DNA of 20,624 bases from NCBI GenBank assembly GCA_035525375.1, contig DATLEI010000112.1, positions 1-20,624 on the forward strand. The letters run 5' to 3'. The notes below the pieces were generated by a model. It did not search any database, was not told where the DNA came from, and saw nothing but the letters and a program-made list of their open reading frames with translations. The translations under genes and the position numbers were made by a program. The number at the start of each line of letters is the position of its first letter. Position 1 is the stretch's first letter. Of the stretch, positions 1 through 7,840 are shown in pieces. The DNA comes from JALZBN01 sp035525375. GTDB taxonomy: Bacteria > Actinomycetota > Acidimicrobiia > Acidimicrobiales > AC-14.

Positions 1-2
1 GG

Positions 3-671
3 GAGGTCGAGCGCTTCGGCGTGCAGCTGATCGTGGCGTCGGTGCAGGAGGCGATCGACCGGGGTTTCGTCCGCGAGGAGCCGAACGGCTCGCGTAATCG
101 GATCCAGTCGCCCGTCCTGCTCGAGGCGGTGGAGAAGCACCGGTTCACTGCACTGTTCGGTGGGGCGCGACGCGACGAGGAGCGGGCCCGGGCCAAGGAA
201 CGGATCTTCTCCTTCCGCGACGAGTTCGGGCAGTGGGAGCCGAAGATGCAACGACCGGAGCTGTGGTCGCTCTACAACGGCCGCATCAAGAAAGGCGAGC
301 AGGTCCGGGTGTTCCCGATCTCCAACTGGACCGAGCTCGATGTCTGGCGCTACATCGCCAAAGAAGCGCTCGAGCTACCCTCGATGTACTTCGCCCACCG
401 ACGCGAGGTTCTCGAACGAGACGGCATGCTGTTGGCGATCTCGCCATGGGTGCAGCCCATCGGAGACGAGGAGGCATTCGAAGCAGTCGTGCGCTACCGC
501 ACGGTGGGAGACATGAGTTGTACCGGCGCGGTTCAATCGAGCGCCTCGACCCTCGACGAGGTCATCGCCGAGATAGCCGCCACCCGTATCAGCGAGCGGG
601 GCGCTACCCGGGCCGACGACAGGTTCTCCGAAGCCTCGATGGAGGACCGCAAGAAGGAGGGCTACTTCTAA
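3..671 (+). CDS. cysD: Sulfate adenylyltransferase subunit 2 (CysD), 5'-truncated by the window edge
   Basis: Small catalytic subunit of ATP sulfurylase, which joins ATP and sulfate to give APS and pyrophosphate in the cytoplasm, together with the GTPase CysN. The open frame runs in from upstream without a break (codons from base 3), leaving 222 visible residues. The E. coli protein has about 302, so roughly 80 N-terminal residues, including the PP-loop SGGxDS motif, lie outside the window. What remains is diagnostic: FGGARRDEERARAKERI, then a SFRDEF...QRPELW stretch, FPISNWTELDVWRYI, the LERDGML segment, and the terminal DRKKEGYF that matches CysD C-termini. A GTG at 21 is in frame but is internal to the conserved fold and is not the real start. 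The stop is two bases before the cysN ATG, so the pair is surely co-transcribed. Identity is seen directly; use for PAPS-dependent glycan sulfation rather than only cysteine synthesis is inferred from the neighbours. Confidence 0.96.
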   Translation, partial: EVERFGVQLIVASVQEAIDRGFVREEPNGSRNRIQSPVLLEAVEKHRFTALFGGARRDEERARAKERIFSFRDEFGQWEPKMQRPELWSLYNGRIKKGEQVRVFPISNWTELDVWRYIAKEALELPSMYFAHRREVLERDGMLLAISPWVQPIGDEEAFEAVVRYRTVGDMSCTGAVQSSASTLDEVIAEIAATRISERGATRADDRFSEASMEDRKKEGYF

Positions 672-673
672 CC

Positions 674-1927
674 ATGGAGCTCCTTCGCTTGGCGACAGCC
701 GGATCCGTCGACGACGGCAAGAGCACCCTCATCGGGCGGATGCTTTACGACACCAAGTCCATCCTCGAAGACCAGCTTGCGTCGGTCGAGCAAGCCAGTA
801 TCCAGCGGGGATACGAGTACACGAACCTCGCCCTCCTCACCGACGGGCTCCGCGCCGAGCGGGAACAAGGCATCACGATCGACGTCGCCTACCGCTACTT
901 CGCGACCCCGCGCCGTTCATTCGTCATCGCCGACACGCCGGGCCACGTGCAGTACACGCGCAATATGGTGACCGGAGCCTCTACGGCACACCTGGCGATA
1001 GTGCTTGTGGACGCACGCAAAGGCCTTCTCGAACAGTCGCGGCGCCATGCCTTCATCGCCAATCTGTTGCGGATCCCCCACCTCATCGTCGCCATCAACA
1101 AGATGGATCTGGTCGGGTGGGATGCGGACGTCTATTGGAGCATCGTCGCCGATTTTCGCGACTTCGCCGCGCGTTTGGAGGTGAGCGACGTTGCCTTCAT
1201 CCCGATGTCGGCGCTCTTGGGCGACAATGTGGTCCAGCCCTCGGAGAACATGCCGTGGTACGGCGGGGTGCCTCTCCTACAGCACCTCGAGGATGTGCAC
1301 ATCGCCTCTGACCGCAACCTCATCGACGTGCGGTTCCCTGTGCAATATGTGGTGCGCCCGATGTCGCACGAGCATCACGATTACCGCGGTTACGGCGGGC
1401 AGGTCGCCGGAGGTGTTCTGCAGCCCGGAGACGAGGTGGTCGTACTTCCATCCGGCCTGACGTCGCGCATCGACGCAATCGACACACTTGGCGGACCCGT
1501 CGATGTGGCCTTTTCGGGGATGTCGGTCACTCTGCGCCTCGCTGATGACATCGACGTCTCGCGAGGCGACATGATCTGCCGGCCCGGAAACCAACCCAGC
1601 GTCACCCAGGACATCGAGGCCATGGTGTGCTGGGTCGGCGAGCAGCCGATGACGGCCGGCACCAAGTACGCCCTGAAGCACACCACCAGATGGAGTCGGG
1701 CTGTGGTTCGCGACCAGCGCTACCGACTCGATATCAATACTCTGCACCGCGACGCGACGGCTACCTCCCTCGCCCTGAACGAGATCGGGAGAGTGAAGCT
1801 CAGGACGACGTCACCGCTTCTCTGCGACAGCTACCGCCGCAACCGTTCGACAGGTTCGTTCATCCTCGTCGACGAAGCCACCAACGCCACCGTCGGGGCA
1901 GGAATGATCATCGGGGCCGGCGACTGA
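674..1927 (+). CDS. cysN: Sulfate adenylyltransferase subunit 1 (CysN), GTPase
   Basis: Regulatory GTPase subunit of ATP sulfurylase; GTP hydrolysis drives APS formation by CysD. The protein has 417 residues and an EF-Tu-like GTPase domain. The P-loop GSVDDGKST is at residues 10-18, followed by EREQGITIDVAYRYF (switch I region), DTPGHVQY (G3) and NKMDL (G4). The C-terminal half is the beta-barrel part of the translation-factor fold. The ATG at 674 sits two bases after the cysD stop, and MELLRLATAGSVDDGKST matches the usual compact N-terminus. A longer upstream extension of the frame overlaps cysD and is only a shadow. There is no APS kinase (CysC) domain at the C-terminus, unlike the CysNC fusions found in some bacteria and mycobacteria, so APS kinase must be encoded elsewhere. 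Family identity is certain. The link to sulfotransferases at 16.5-18.4 kb and 20.4 kb is inference. Confidence 0.96.
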   Translation: MELLRLATAGSVDDGKSTLIGRMLYDTKSILEDQLASVEQASIQRGYEYTNLALLTDGLRAEREQGITIDVAYRYFATPRRSFVIADTPGHVQYTRNMVTGASTAHLAIVLVDARKGLLEQSRRHAFIANLLRIPHLIVAINKMDLVGWDADVYWSIVADFRDFAARLEVSDVAFIPMSALLGDNVVQPSENMPWYGGVPLLQHLEDVHIASDRNLIDVRFPVQYVVRPMSHEHHDYRGYGGQVAGGVLQPGDEVVVLPSGLTSRIDAIDTLGGPVDVAFSGMSVTLRLADDIDVSRGDMICRPGNQPSVTQDIEAMVCWVGEQPMTAGTKYALKHTTRWSRAVVRDQRYRLDINTLHRDATATSLALNEIGRVKLRTTSPLLCDSYRRNRSTGSFILVDEATNATVGAGMIIGAGD

Positions 1928-1944
1928 CCGCACGCACCCGTCCG

Positions 1945-3090
1945 TTGGTCGTCCACGTGACAACCACGGATATCAGCCTCGCCCTACTCCTTGGCCCTCA
2001 GCTGATCGCCTTTCGAGAGGCGGGATTCGAGGTGGCGGGGGCTTCTGCGCCCGGGCCCTATGTGGAGGAGCTGGAACAGGCAGGCATCCGCCACTTCCCG
2101 CTCAAGAATGCCTCCCGAGCCATGGCTCCTCTGCGCGATCTGAGGGCGCTCGGCGAACTTCGCTCTCTGTTTCGGTCCATTCGCCCGAACATCGTGCACA
2201 CCCACAATCCGAAGCCAGGACTGTATGGGCGCCTAGCGGCGCGCGCCGCCCGGGTCCAGGTTGTGGTGAACACGGTTCATGGCCTCTATGCGGGCCCAAC
2301 CGATCCGGTCCTCAAGAAGGCGGTGGTGTACTCCTTGGAGCGTCTGGCGGCGACGTGCTCCGACATGGAGCTCGTCCAGAACCCTGAAGATGTGCCCGTC
2401 CTCAGGCGACTTGGGATCCCATCGCGACGGTTGCGCCTCCTCGGCAACGGGATCGACCTCGGTCGCTTCAACCCCGGCGCCCTCTCACTCAGGGACAGGG
2501 CACGGGTTAGGGCCGAGGTCGGCGTCGGTCCGGACGACGTCGTCTGTGGAGTCGTGGGCCGGCTCGTGTGGGAGAAGGGTTGCCGGGAGGTATTCGATGC
2601 CGCGGCACGACTGAGGAGGAGCCATCCGGCGGTGAGATTTGTGGTGATCGGCCCGACGGATGACGAGAAGCGGGAGTCGGTCACGCCCGATGACATTGCA
2701 CGGGCCGAGCAGGAGGCGGGCATCATCTTTCTCGGACTGCGTCGCGACATGGAGCAGCTGTACAACGCCATGGACGTCTTCGTGCTCGCGTCCTACCGGG
2801 AAGGGTTTCCTAGGTCGGCCATGGAGGCGGCGGCGATGTCAGTGCCGGTCATAGCCACCGACATCCGGGGTTGCCGCCAGGTTGTCGACCACGGCGCGAC
2901 GGGGTTGCTGGTGCCAGCGCGCGACGCGCCGGCACTCGCCCAGGCCGTGTCCCAACTGGCCGACGACCCCGTCCTCCGCACGAAGATGGGAGTCCAGGGC
3001 GCCCGCAAGGCAAAGCGCCACTTCGACCAGCGCTCCGTCATTGAAACGACCCTCGCCGTCTACGACGAGCTACTCGCTCAGACGCGATGA
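1945..3090 (+). CDS. Glycosyltransferase family 4 (GT-B fold)
   Basis: Predicted retaining GT4 glycosyltransferase of about 381 residues, acting at the cytoplasmic face of the membrane on a lipid-linked glycan. Visible features are the N-terminal VVHVTTTD strand followed by the helix with PQLIAFREAGFEV, a central HTHNPKPGLYGRLAAR segment, the start of the second Rossmann domain at VVCGVVGRLVWEKG, VVIGPTDDE, and the donor-binding EGFPRSAMEAAAMSVPVIAT, where the two glutamates form the E-x7-E signature. The start is uncertain: the frame is open far upstream inside cysN with no ATG. TTG at 1945 gives a natural N-terminus just before the first beta strand, and GTG at 1957 is a later option. I see no strong Shine-Dalgarno for either. 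It begins within 20 bases of the cysN stop and is probably in the same operon. Donor and acceptor cannot be told from sequence. It resembles capsular polysaccharide GT4 enzymes of the WbnK/PglA kind in general architecture only. Confidence 0.88.
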   Translation: MVVHVTTTDISLALLLGPQLIAFREAGFEVAGASAPGPYVEELEQAGIRHFPLKNASRAMAPLRDLRALGELRSLFRSIRPNIVHTHNPKPGLYGRLAARAARVQVVVNTVHGLYAGPTDPVLKKAVVYSLERLAATCSDMELVQNPEDVPVLRRLGIPSRRLRLLGNGIDLGRFNPGALSLRDRARVRAEVGVGPDDVVCGVVGRLVWEKGCREVFDAAARLRRSHPAVRFVVIGPTDDEKRESVTPDDIARAEQEAGIIFLGLRRDMEQLYNAMDVFVLASYREGFPRSAMEAAAMSVPVIATDIRGCRQVVDHGATGLLVPARDAPALAQAVSQLADDPVLRTKMGVQGARKAKRHFDQRSVIETTLAVYDELLAQTR

Positions 3091-3249
3091 CCGCTAGGCC
3101 TGGTACGCCGTCGTAGTCACCCCCCTGGCTGGCGACGCTCCAAGGGTGACGCTCACGGACCTCCCCATCTATCCGGCCTCAGACCAGCGGCCAGTCGCCG
3201 CGCTTGCCCCCATCCAATCCCCACGCCCGAGACGTCTCGGCCCAGCGGG
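3091..3249. other. Intergenic region between convergent operons
   Basis: A 159-base gap between the GT4 stop and the stop of the oppositely oriented membrane-protein gene. I see no convincing gene. A nine-codon ATG frame overlapping the GT4 stop is too short to credit. The gap is C-rich on the + strand, and its right part holds a perfect 14-base palindrome, with a second, longer palindrome starting just beyond the gap. It is the largest non-coding stretch in the window and probably holds termination signals for both operons. Confidence 0.6.
3227..3240. repeat. Perfect 14-base palindrome
   Basis: The sequence CCGAGACGTCTCGG is its own reverse complement, with no loop. It sits 12 bases before a second, longer palindrome (3253-3276) at the junction of two convergent genes. 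It could be half of a terminator or processing structure, or a dimeric protein site. No T-tract follows on either strand, so it is not a classic intrinsic terminator. Confidence 0.5.
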
Positions 3250-4635
3250 TCAGCTCCCGCCGGTACCGGCGGGAGCGGCAACAAGTAGTTCCGCTTGTCT
3301 GCCCCGCACTCGCTCTTCAGGCTTGGGACGGGCACGTACGCACAGCACGACCAAGAAGAACGGGAAGACCTGGGTGCGTTCGCGAGTCAGGATGCCGAAG
3401 TTGCTGAAGTTGGAAAAAGCAAAGACGAAGACCAAGGTAAAGACGAGACTCATCATCACGTAGGGCTCGCGAAACAGGCGCCGAGGAACCGTGGCCAGCC
3501 GGCGCCACGACGCAACGCAAAGGCCGAGCAAGAACATTCCCTCAACGGAGGCAACAAGCCCGCCGACACCACCGGCTTCGTAGGGAAACGGCCGAAACAG
3601 CACGGTGACAACGGCTATCGGGAAGCCGGTGGGTGATTGCGCGTTGGGGGTCGAGAAGCTCGACTGGGCTGCACTAGTTCGATCCGTGGTGCTGGTGAGC
3701 GTCTGATTGAGGGTGTCGGTGTCGAAGCTGTCAACACCCAAAAAGGCACTGGCGTTCGCTACCGCAATGGTACCCACCACTAGTAGTACGGCTATCCCGA
3801 CAACCTTGGTCCCCCCACGCATCAGGGCGTCCGAACTCTTACCCCTTCGAACGAGGAATCCGGCGAATAACGCCAGCATCACGAGGACCGAGACGTGGGG
3901 CCTGACCATTATCAACGCGGTTACGCCTAGGCCGATCAAGGGATAAGCCCCGTGCTTTCCAGCGTAAAGCCGGGCGACTCCTAGTGCTGTCAGACCTAGG
4001 GCGAAGAGCATCCACGACTCCTTGCCAATGCTCGATGGCCAGAACAGGAGCGACGGCAGGAAGAAGAGGAGCAGACCGTAGCGAAGATGTACGCCGTCAG
4101 GAATGGCAACGCGAAAGGCGCGATAAAAAAGATACAGCCCCCAAAAGCCGAGCCACGAAAACACGATGAAGCCGCCCAACTGTGTCGGACCTATCACGGT
4201 GTAGAAGACGCCGGTAACTATCTCTATGAAGTGGGTACCGATGAGCTTTGTGCGGGAGTTGTCGACGAGCAAACCGTCTCGCAAGGAGCTCGCCAATAGT
4301 GCACCGGCCTTGTGGTACGAGTTGGCATCCGCGGCGCTGAATACGTCGATTGTGACGACATATCGGACGACGCCACCGACGAGTTTCAGCACCAGCGCGG
4401 CCATGAGCAGTGGAATTACAGATCTGTCGGCGTAGTGCCGCGCCGTACTGACGATGGCGGGGACCGTAATAGCAACGAGGACCGGCACAATTACCATTAC
4501 CACCCACCCGGTGTAATTCGTTTCTCTCGTCACGAGAGCTAGGAGAACGAAGTAGCCGATGACAAGGGCACACGCCCCGCCAGCAACCGCTCTTCGGGCA
4601 ACGCTGCCCATCGAGAGTTGCCTGTCCGACGTCAT
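3250..4635 (-). CDS. Polytopic membrane protein, candidate Wzy-type polysaccharide polymerase
   Basis: About 461 residues with roughly ten hydrophobic segments spread along the chain, so an integral membrane protein. Features include an early pair of segments, a soluble stretch with SAADANSYHKAG, then FWPSSIGKESWMLF followed by two further segments, and a long polar loop rich in Ser/Thr before LFRPFPYEAGG. The RPFP(W/Y)EA-type stretch and a single large external loop between membrane segments recall O-antigen polymerase-like proteins of actinobacterial polysaccharide loci. That resemblance, plus lying last in an operon with a Wzz-type co-polymerase, is the basis for the Wzy guess. A multi-spanning glycosyltransferase remains possible. 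I chose ATG at 4635 because its ATGA overlaps the TGA of the upstream glycosyltransferase, a usual coupling arrangement; an ATG at 4665 would add ten residues. Some stretches are less G+C rich than neighbours (31 of 60 at 3421-3480, 32 of 60 at 4081-4140), as is common for polymerase genes. Confidence 0.7.
   Translation of the reverse strand: MTSDRQLSMGSVARRAVAGGACALVIGYFVLLALVTRETNYTGWVVMVIVPVLVAITVPAIVSTARHYADRSVIPLLMAALVLKLVGGVVRYVVTIDVFSAADANSYHKAGALLASSLRDGLLVDNSRTKLIGTHFIEIVTGVFYTVIGPTQLGGFIVFSWLGFWGLYLFYRAFRVAIPDGVHLRYGLLLFFLPSLLFWPSSIGKESWMLFALGLTALGVARLYAGKHGAYPLIGLGVTALIMVRPHVSVLVMLALFAGFLVRRGKSSDALMRGGTKVVGIAVLLVVGTIAVANASAFLGVDSFDTDTLNQTLTSTTDRTSAAQSSFSTPNAQSPTGFPIAVVTVLFRPFPYEAGGVGGLVASVEGMFLLGLCVASWRRLATVPRRLFREPYVMMSLVFTLVFVFAFSNFSNFGILTRERTQVFPFFLVVLCVRARPKPEERVRGRQAELLVAAPAGTGGS
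3253..3276. terminator. Perfect 24-base palindrome at the 3' end of the - strand operon (possible hairpin terminator)
   Basis: Two 12-base arms, GCTCCCGCCGGT and its exact reverse complement, meet without a spacer and contain a central GGTACC. The palindrome encodes the last residues of the membrane-protein gene and touches its TGA stop at 3250-3252. In RNA from either strand it would fold into a very stable G+C stem with a tight loop formed by opening the central bases. No U-run follows on either strand, so an L-shaped, actinobacterial-type or bidirectional terminator is the best guess. A DNA-binding site is the alternative. Confidence 0.45.
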
Positions 4636-5762
4636 CGACCGGCCAATACCTCGGAGTAGATGCACTGAAGTCGTTCGACGGCATCCCTCAGGCCGTACTT
4701 CAGGGCGTCGGACGCCGCTTGCCGACTGATGGCCTGCCGGAGCTCTGGGTTCATGATTAGTTCGTCAAGACCACCAGCGAGAACTGCAGCATCGCCCGGC
4801 TTCACCAGGATCCCATTGTTGTGGTCCGTCATCAGCTCAGGGGTTCCGCCGACGCTCGTGGCGACGCAGGGCAGCCCTGTCGCCATGGCTTCGACAAGAG
4901 CGATCGGAAATCCTTCGAACTGAGACGACAGGACGAAGGCGTCGAGCGCCGCGAGCAGCTCGGGCACGTCCGGACGTGAACCGGTGAAGGTGACCCGATC
5001 GGCGATGCCAAGCGCCTGCGCTGCGGCCTCGAGGTCCTGTCGCAACGGGCCATCGCCCATGATGACTATGCGGACGTTGTCGTGCCGCCTCATAAGGACG
5101 ACCGCCGCTTCGAGCAGGGTGCGATGATCCTTCTTGGGAGTGAGATTACCAACGGTGCCAATGACAAAATTGGTCGGCGCCAGTCCAAGCACCCGTCGTG
5201 CGGCAACGCGGATCTCTTCTCCGGCGCGGACTCCGTCCACATCGATACCGTGGTAAATCACTTCAACGGCCGGCCGTCCGAGCCAGGGAGCAAGATGCGG
5301 CTTGGTCATCGAGTCTGCAACCGCCCGAGACACCGCGATCACGGCCGCGTTCCTCGACATCGTCAATGAGTTCGCCTCCCGGGTCCAGAGCCGGAAACGG
5401 TCCCACACGTTGTGCTCCGTATGGATCAGCGCTGGGCCAGATCTATGGAGAACCATTCTTGCAACCGCTGCCGGATACGGCATGTGGGTGTGGACGATGG
5501 AGTACTGCCGCTCGTACACCAACGAACGCAGCCGAAGCGGCCAGTTGACGTTGCCGCGGGCGCCCTCGAGGCAGTGCACGGTGATTCCGCGGGCCTCGAT
5601 CTCTTGAACCATGGCGTCCTTCCACGGGAGGACATACGCCACCTCGACGTCGAACCGTGCTCGATCCATGTATCGAATGGAAGACGCCAGTATGCGCTCG
5701 GTGCCCCCGCGGCCCAGGCCCTTGGCGAACCACAACACCCGTGTCCGATCGTGGGCCGACAA
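4632..5762 (-). CDS. Glycosyltransferase family 4 (GT-B fold)
   Basis: Predicted GT4 glycosyltransferase of about 376 residues. The N-terminal domain opens with RVLWFAKGLGRGGTERIL, the Gly-rich loop after the first strand that is typical of GT4 enzymes. It continues with HTHMPYPAAVARM and HTEHNVWDRFR. The C-terminal domain starts at NFVIGTVGNLTPKKDHRTLLEA and carries IVIMGDGPLR and FEGFPIALVEAMATGLPCVAT, with the two glutamates of the E-x7-E donor motif. The frame is open to a TTG at 5813 that would overlap the kinase stop (TTGA), but the TTG at 5762 follows AAGGAGG about ten bases upstream and puts the start just before the first strand, so I prefer it. Its stop overlaps the next gene's ATG by four bases. 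It lies between the Wzz-kinase and the polymerase candidate, which fits a role in repeat-unit assembly. The donor sugar is unknown. Confidence 0.88.
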   Translation of the reverse strand: MSAHDRTRVLWFAKGLGRGGTERILASSIRYMDRARFDVEVAYVLPWKDAMVQEIEARGITVHCLEGARGNVNWPLRLRSLVYERQYSIVHTHMPYPAAVARMVLHRSGPALIHTEHNVWDRFRLWTREANSLTMSRNAAVIAVSRAVADSMTKPHLAPWLGRPAVEVIYHGIDVDGVRAGEEIRVAARRVLGLAPTNFVIGTVGNLTPKKDHRTLLEAAVVLMRRHDNVRIVIMGDGPLRQDLEAAAQALGIADRVTFTGSRPDVPELLAALDAFVLSSQFEGFPIALVEAMATGLPCVATSVGGTPELMTDHNNGILVKPGDAAVLAGGLDELIMNPELRQAISRQAASDALKYGLRDAVERLQCIYSEVLAGR

Positions 5763-5809
5763 GGGCCCCCTTCCTCCTTCGCGCTTGCTGTAGCGAAGCG
5801 CGGCTCCGG

Positions 5810-7840
5810 TCAAGACCTATGGGCGGGCGACTCGTCGGCCGGATGAGCTCCCTCCGAACCCGGTTCAATGGGCTTCGCGTGAGTTGGCTCCCCTTCGGTG
5901 GCTTGCGGTTCAGCGGTTTCCGGTTCGGCGGTTTCCGGTTCAGCGGGGGGTGTGGGCTTGGTCGGTACTCGATTCGCTCGTCTCGGCGCTGACTTCGGCT
6001 TGGCCGCTTTCGGTTTCGGCTTGGGCGTGCGGGGTGATGCTGCCGCCGGCGCGCTGACCGACACCGGTTCCATAGCTTCAGATATCAGAGGCGCCTCGTC
6101 GTCCCTATCGGAATTGCCGACTTCCACACTCGTCGCTTCCGGTTTCGACGGTGGGCGATTCGAATTCTGCCGCTGCTTCTTCGGTTTCTTGTTGGGGTCG
6201 CTGACCCGTGCACTCGATCGGTAGTAGCGGGCGTAGGAACGGGGAGCCGACGTAACACCGATCATCGCCACACCTACGACGGAGGCCTCGAGACGGTGCA
6301 GCAGTTCCGTTGCTCTTTTGGCCGCGTCGATGGTCGTTTTTCCTGCCCGGCCGACGAGCATGACGACGTCTGCTGCCAGTATCAACTCGATGGCGTCGTT
6401 GGCTACGAGCAACGGCGGCGTGTCGACGATAACGATCTCGGCCGCGCTTCGGCACTTCATGATCAGGTCGCGTTCTCGTGCCAGCATCCCGGCAGGGTTG
6501 TCGACAGCCGACCCACTCGTGAGCGCCAAGAGATTGGGGATAGAGGTTCGACGGATGACCCGAGGTGGGGCGGCGCGGCCAGCATGTCCGAGCAGGTCGG
6601 TGATCCCAGGTGTCTCTTCGAGCCCCAGGTGGCGCGCTATGCCGGGTCGGCGCAGATCGGCGCCAACGACAATCGTGGTTCTCCCCGTTTCGGCGAAAGC
6701 CGCGGCCAGGTTCACGGCCGACACCGTCTTTCCGTCGCCGGGCCCGGGCGAGGTCACCACGATCAGCCTCCCCACCGCACCGGCAGAGGGCCGAGAGGCT
6801 TCTGAGCTCAAAGTGACCGGACGACCTCGGTTGGGGCTACTGCCCAGACGTGTTCCAGACCCATTCGAAGCCCGGGAAGCATCTCCGTTCTCGGAGACCG
6901 GCACGAACATCGTCGCTGTACGAAGGCTCCGGTAGGACTCGGCGATCTCCGATCGGGGCTGGGCGGCGACAGCTAGCTGATCGGCGGCACTTCGCGTTCG
7001 GGGAATCTCGGCCACGACCGGAAGACTGAACGCCGATTCCGCTTGCTTTTTTGTGCGGATGGTTGGATCAAGCCGATCAAGGAACAGAGCCAGGCCGAGG
7101 CCGAGAATCAGGCCTATCGCAGAGGCAATGACAGCCCGGACGAGCGAGCTCGACGGGGGTGCCAACGGCTGGGTGACTTTCTTCAGGGACGCATCGGTCA
7201 CGAGCGTGACCCGCGATGTGCCAGGCCCTCGGAAATCATTGAGCTGCTGGATTCGCGCCAAATTCAAACTGGTGTCACGAGCAATGACGTTTCGTTGGTT
7301 GCGTAGACTGGCCTGCTCGGCCGGTTCAGTCGACGCCGCAATCCGTTTGTCGAGGCTGGCGCCTCGGGCGTCCAGATCCCTTTGCTCCTTGTTCAGTGAA
7401 TCGATGGCCGCAGTCACTTGACTGTCCTGTCGCTGCTGGAGGAGCGACACGAGGCCGTCGGCGAAGGCATTGGCGACCTTGACCGCCGAGTCGGCAGTGG
7501 ACCTGGTCGCACTTATACTCACGCTGTTGCCCTTGGTCGTCGCCTCCATTTGCGCCGCCAGGCTGGCCGGAGGAAGCGCTAGTCCGAGCTTCTCCTTGGC
7601 CCGCGTCGCAACTTCGTTCGAAGTGGCTTGAGCCGCAACGATGTCGGCCGTGACCGGGTCGAGCGGCAGCGAACCCTGACCGGCTCCCGAACGTACGGAA
7701 ACCACAGCGGTCGCCTTGTATTGAGCTTTGGGAAGACTTGCGGGCGCCGTCAGCCACCCCAGGGCCGCCGCCAACGCAACGGCAACACCGACGACCGGCC
7801 AGCGGCGACGTACAGCCTTTAAATACTCGCCGGGTTCCAA
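5810..7840 (-). CDS. Wzz-type co-polymerase fused to a BY-kinase (tyrosine autokinase) with a long disordered tail
   Basis: Predicted regulator of polysaccharide chain length and export, 676 residues. Membrane segment 1 is near residues 14-32 and segment 2 near 233-254, bracketing the extracytoplasmic Wzz domain with a helical region around 120-200. The cytoplasmic kinase domain follows a Ser/Gly-rich linker (about 317-357). Walker A is PGPGDGKT with K371, Walker A' is VVGADLRRP at 391-399, and Walker B is IVIVDTPP with D473. In A' the first acidic position usual for BY-kinases is Gly. The only tyrosines near the C-terminus are Y536, Y539 and Y540; residues 541-676 contain none and are instead Lys/Pro-rich, then Glu/Pro/Ala/Thr-rich with PETAE repeats. 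A C-terminal Tyr cluster is the usual autophosphorylation site, so this end is unusual. The start is TTG, supported by GGAGG six bases upstream, and it overlaps the upstream gene by 22 bases. Family assignment is firm; kinase activity is inferred. Confidence 0.9.
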   Translation of the reverse strand: MEPGEYLKAVRRRWPVVGVAVALAAALGWLTAPASLPKAQYKATAVVSVRSGAGQGSLPLDPVTADIVAAQATSNEVATRAKEKLGLALPPASLAAQMEATTKGNSVSISATRSTADSAVKVANAFADGLVSLLQQRQDSQVTAAIDSLNKEQRDLDARGASLDKRIAASTEPAEQASLRNQRNVIARDTSLNLARIQQLNDFRGPGTSRVTLVTDASLKKVTQPLAPPSSSLVRAVIASAIGLILGLGLALFLDRLDPTIRTKKQAESAFSLPVVAEIPRTRSAADQLAVAAQPRSEIAESYRSLRTATMFVPVSENGDASRASNGSGTRLGSSPNRGRPVTLSSEASRPSAGAVGRLIVVTSPGPGDGKTVSAVNLAAAFAETGRTTIVVGADLRRPGIARHLGLEETPGITDLLGHAGRAAPPRVIRRTSIPNLLALTSGSAVDNPAGMLARERDLIMKCRSAAEIVIVDTPPLLVANDAIELILAADVVMLVGRAGKTTIDAAKRATELLHRLEASVVGVAMIGVTSAPRSYARYYRSSARVSDPNKKPKKQRQNSNRPPSKPEATSVEVGNSDRDDEAPLISEAMEPVSVSAPAAASPRTPKPKPKAAKPKSAPRRANRVPTKPTPPAEPETAEPETAEPQATEGEPTHAKPIEPGSEGAHPADESPAHRS
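5909..5946. repeat. 15-base tandem repeat within the kinase tail (PETAE units)
   Basis: Two full 15-base units (5909-5923 and 5924-5938) differing at one base, plus a partial third copy, encode PETAE-PETAE in the tail of the Wzz-kinase. They are in frame and look like coding-sequence slippage in a disordered region. Length variation between strains would be expected. Confidence 0.75.

Noticed and set aside
233..673. A 5' extension of the cysN frame by about 147 codons
   Set aside because: It overlaps cysD, whose protein is clearly conserved through this stretch, and the translated extension is Arg-rich with no family features. The ATG at 674 fits CysN.
3087..3116. Nine-codon ATG frame overlapping the GT4 stop (ATGA)
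   Set aside because: Too short, with no conserved feature; such overlaps arise by chance.
3146..3636. + strand frames opposite the end of the polymerase candidate
   Set aside because: The products are Lys/Arg-rich with no domain, and they are antisense to membrane segments of a credible membrane protein.
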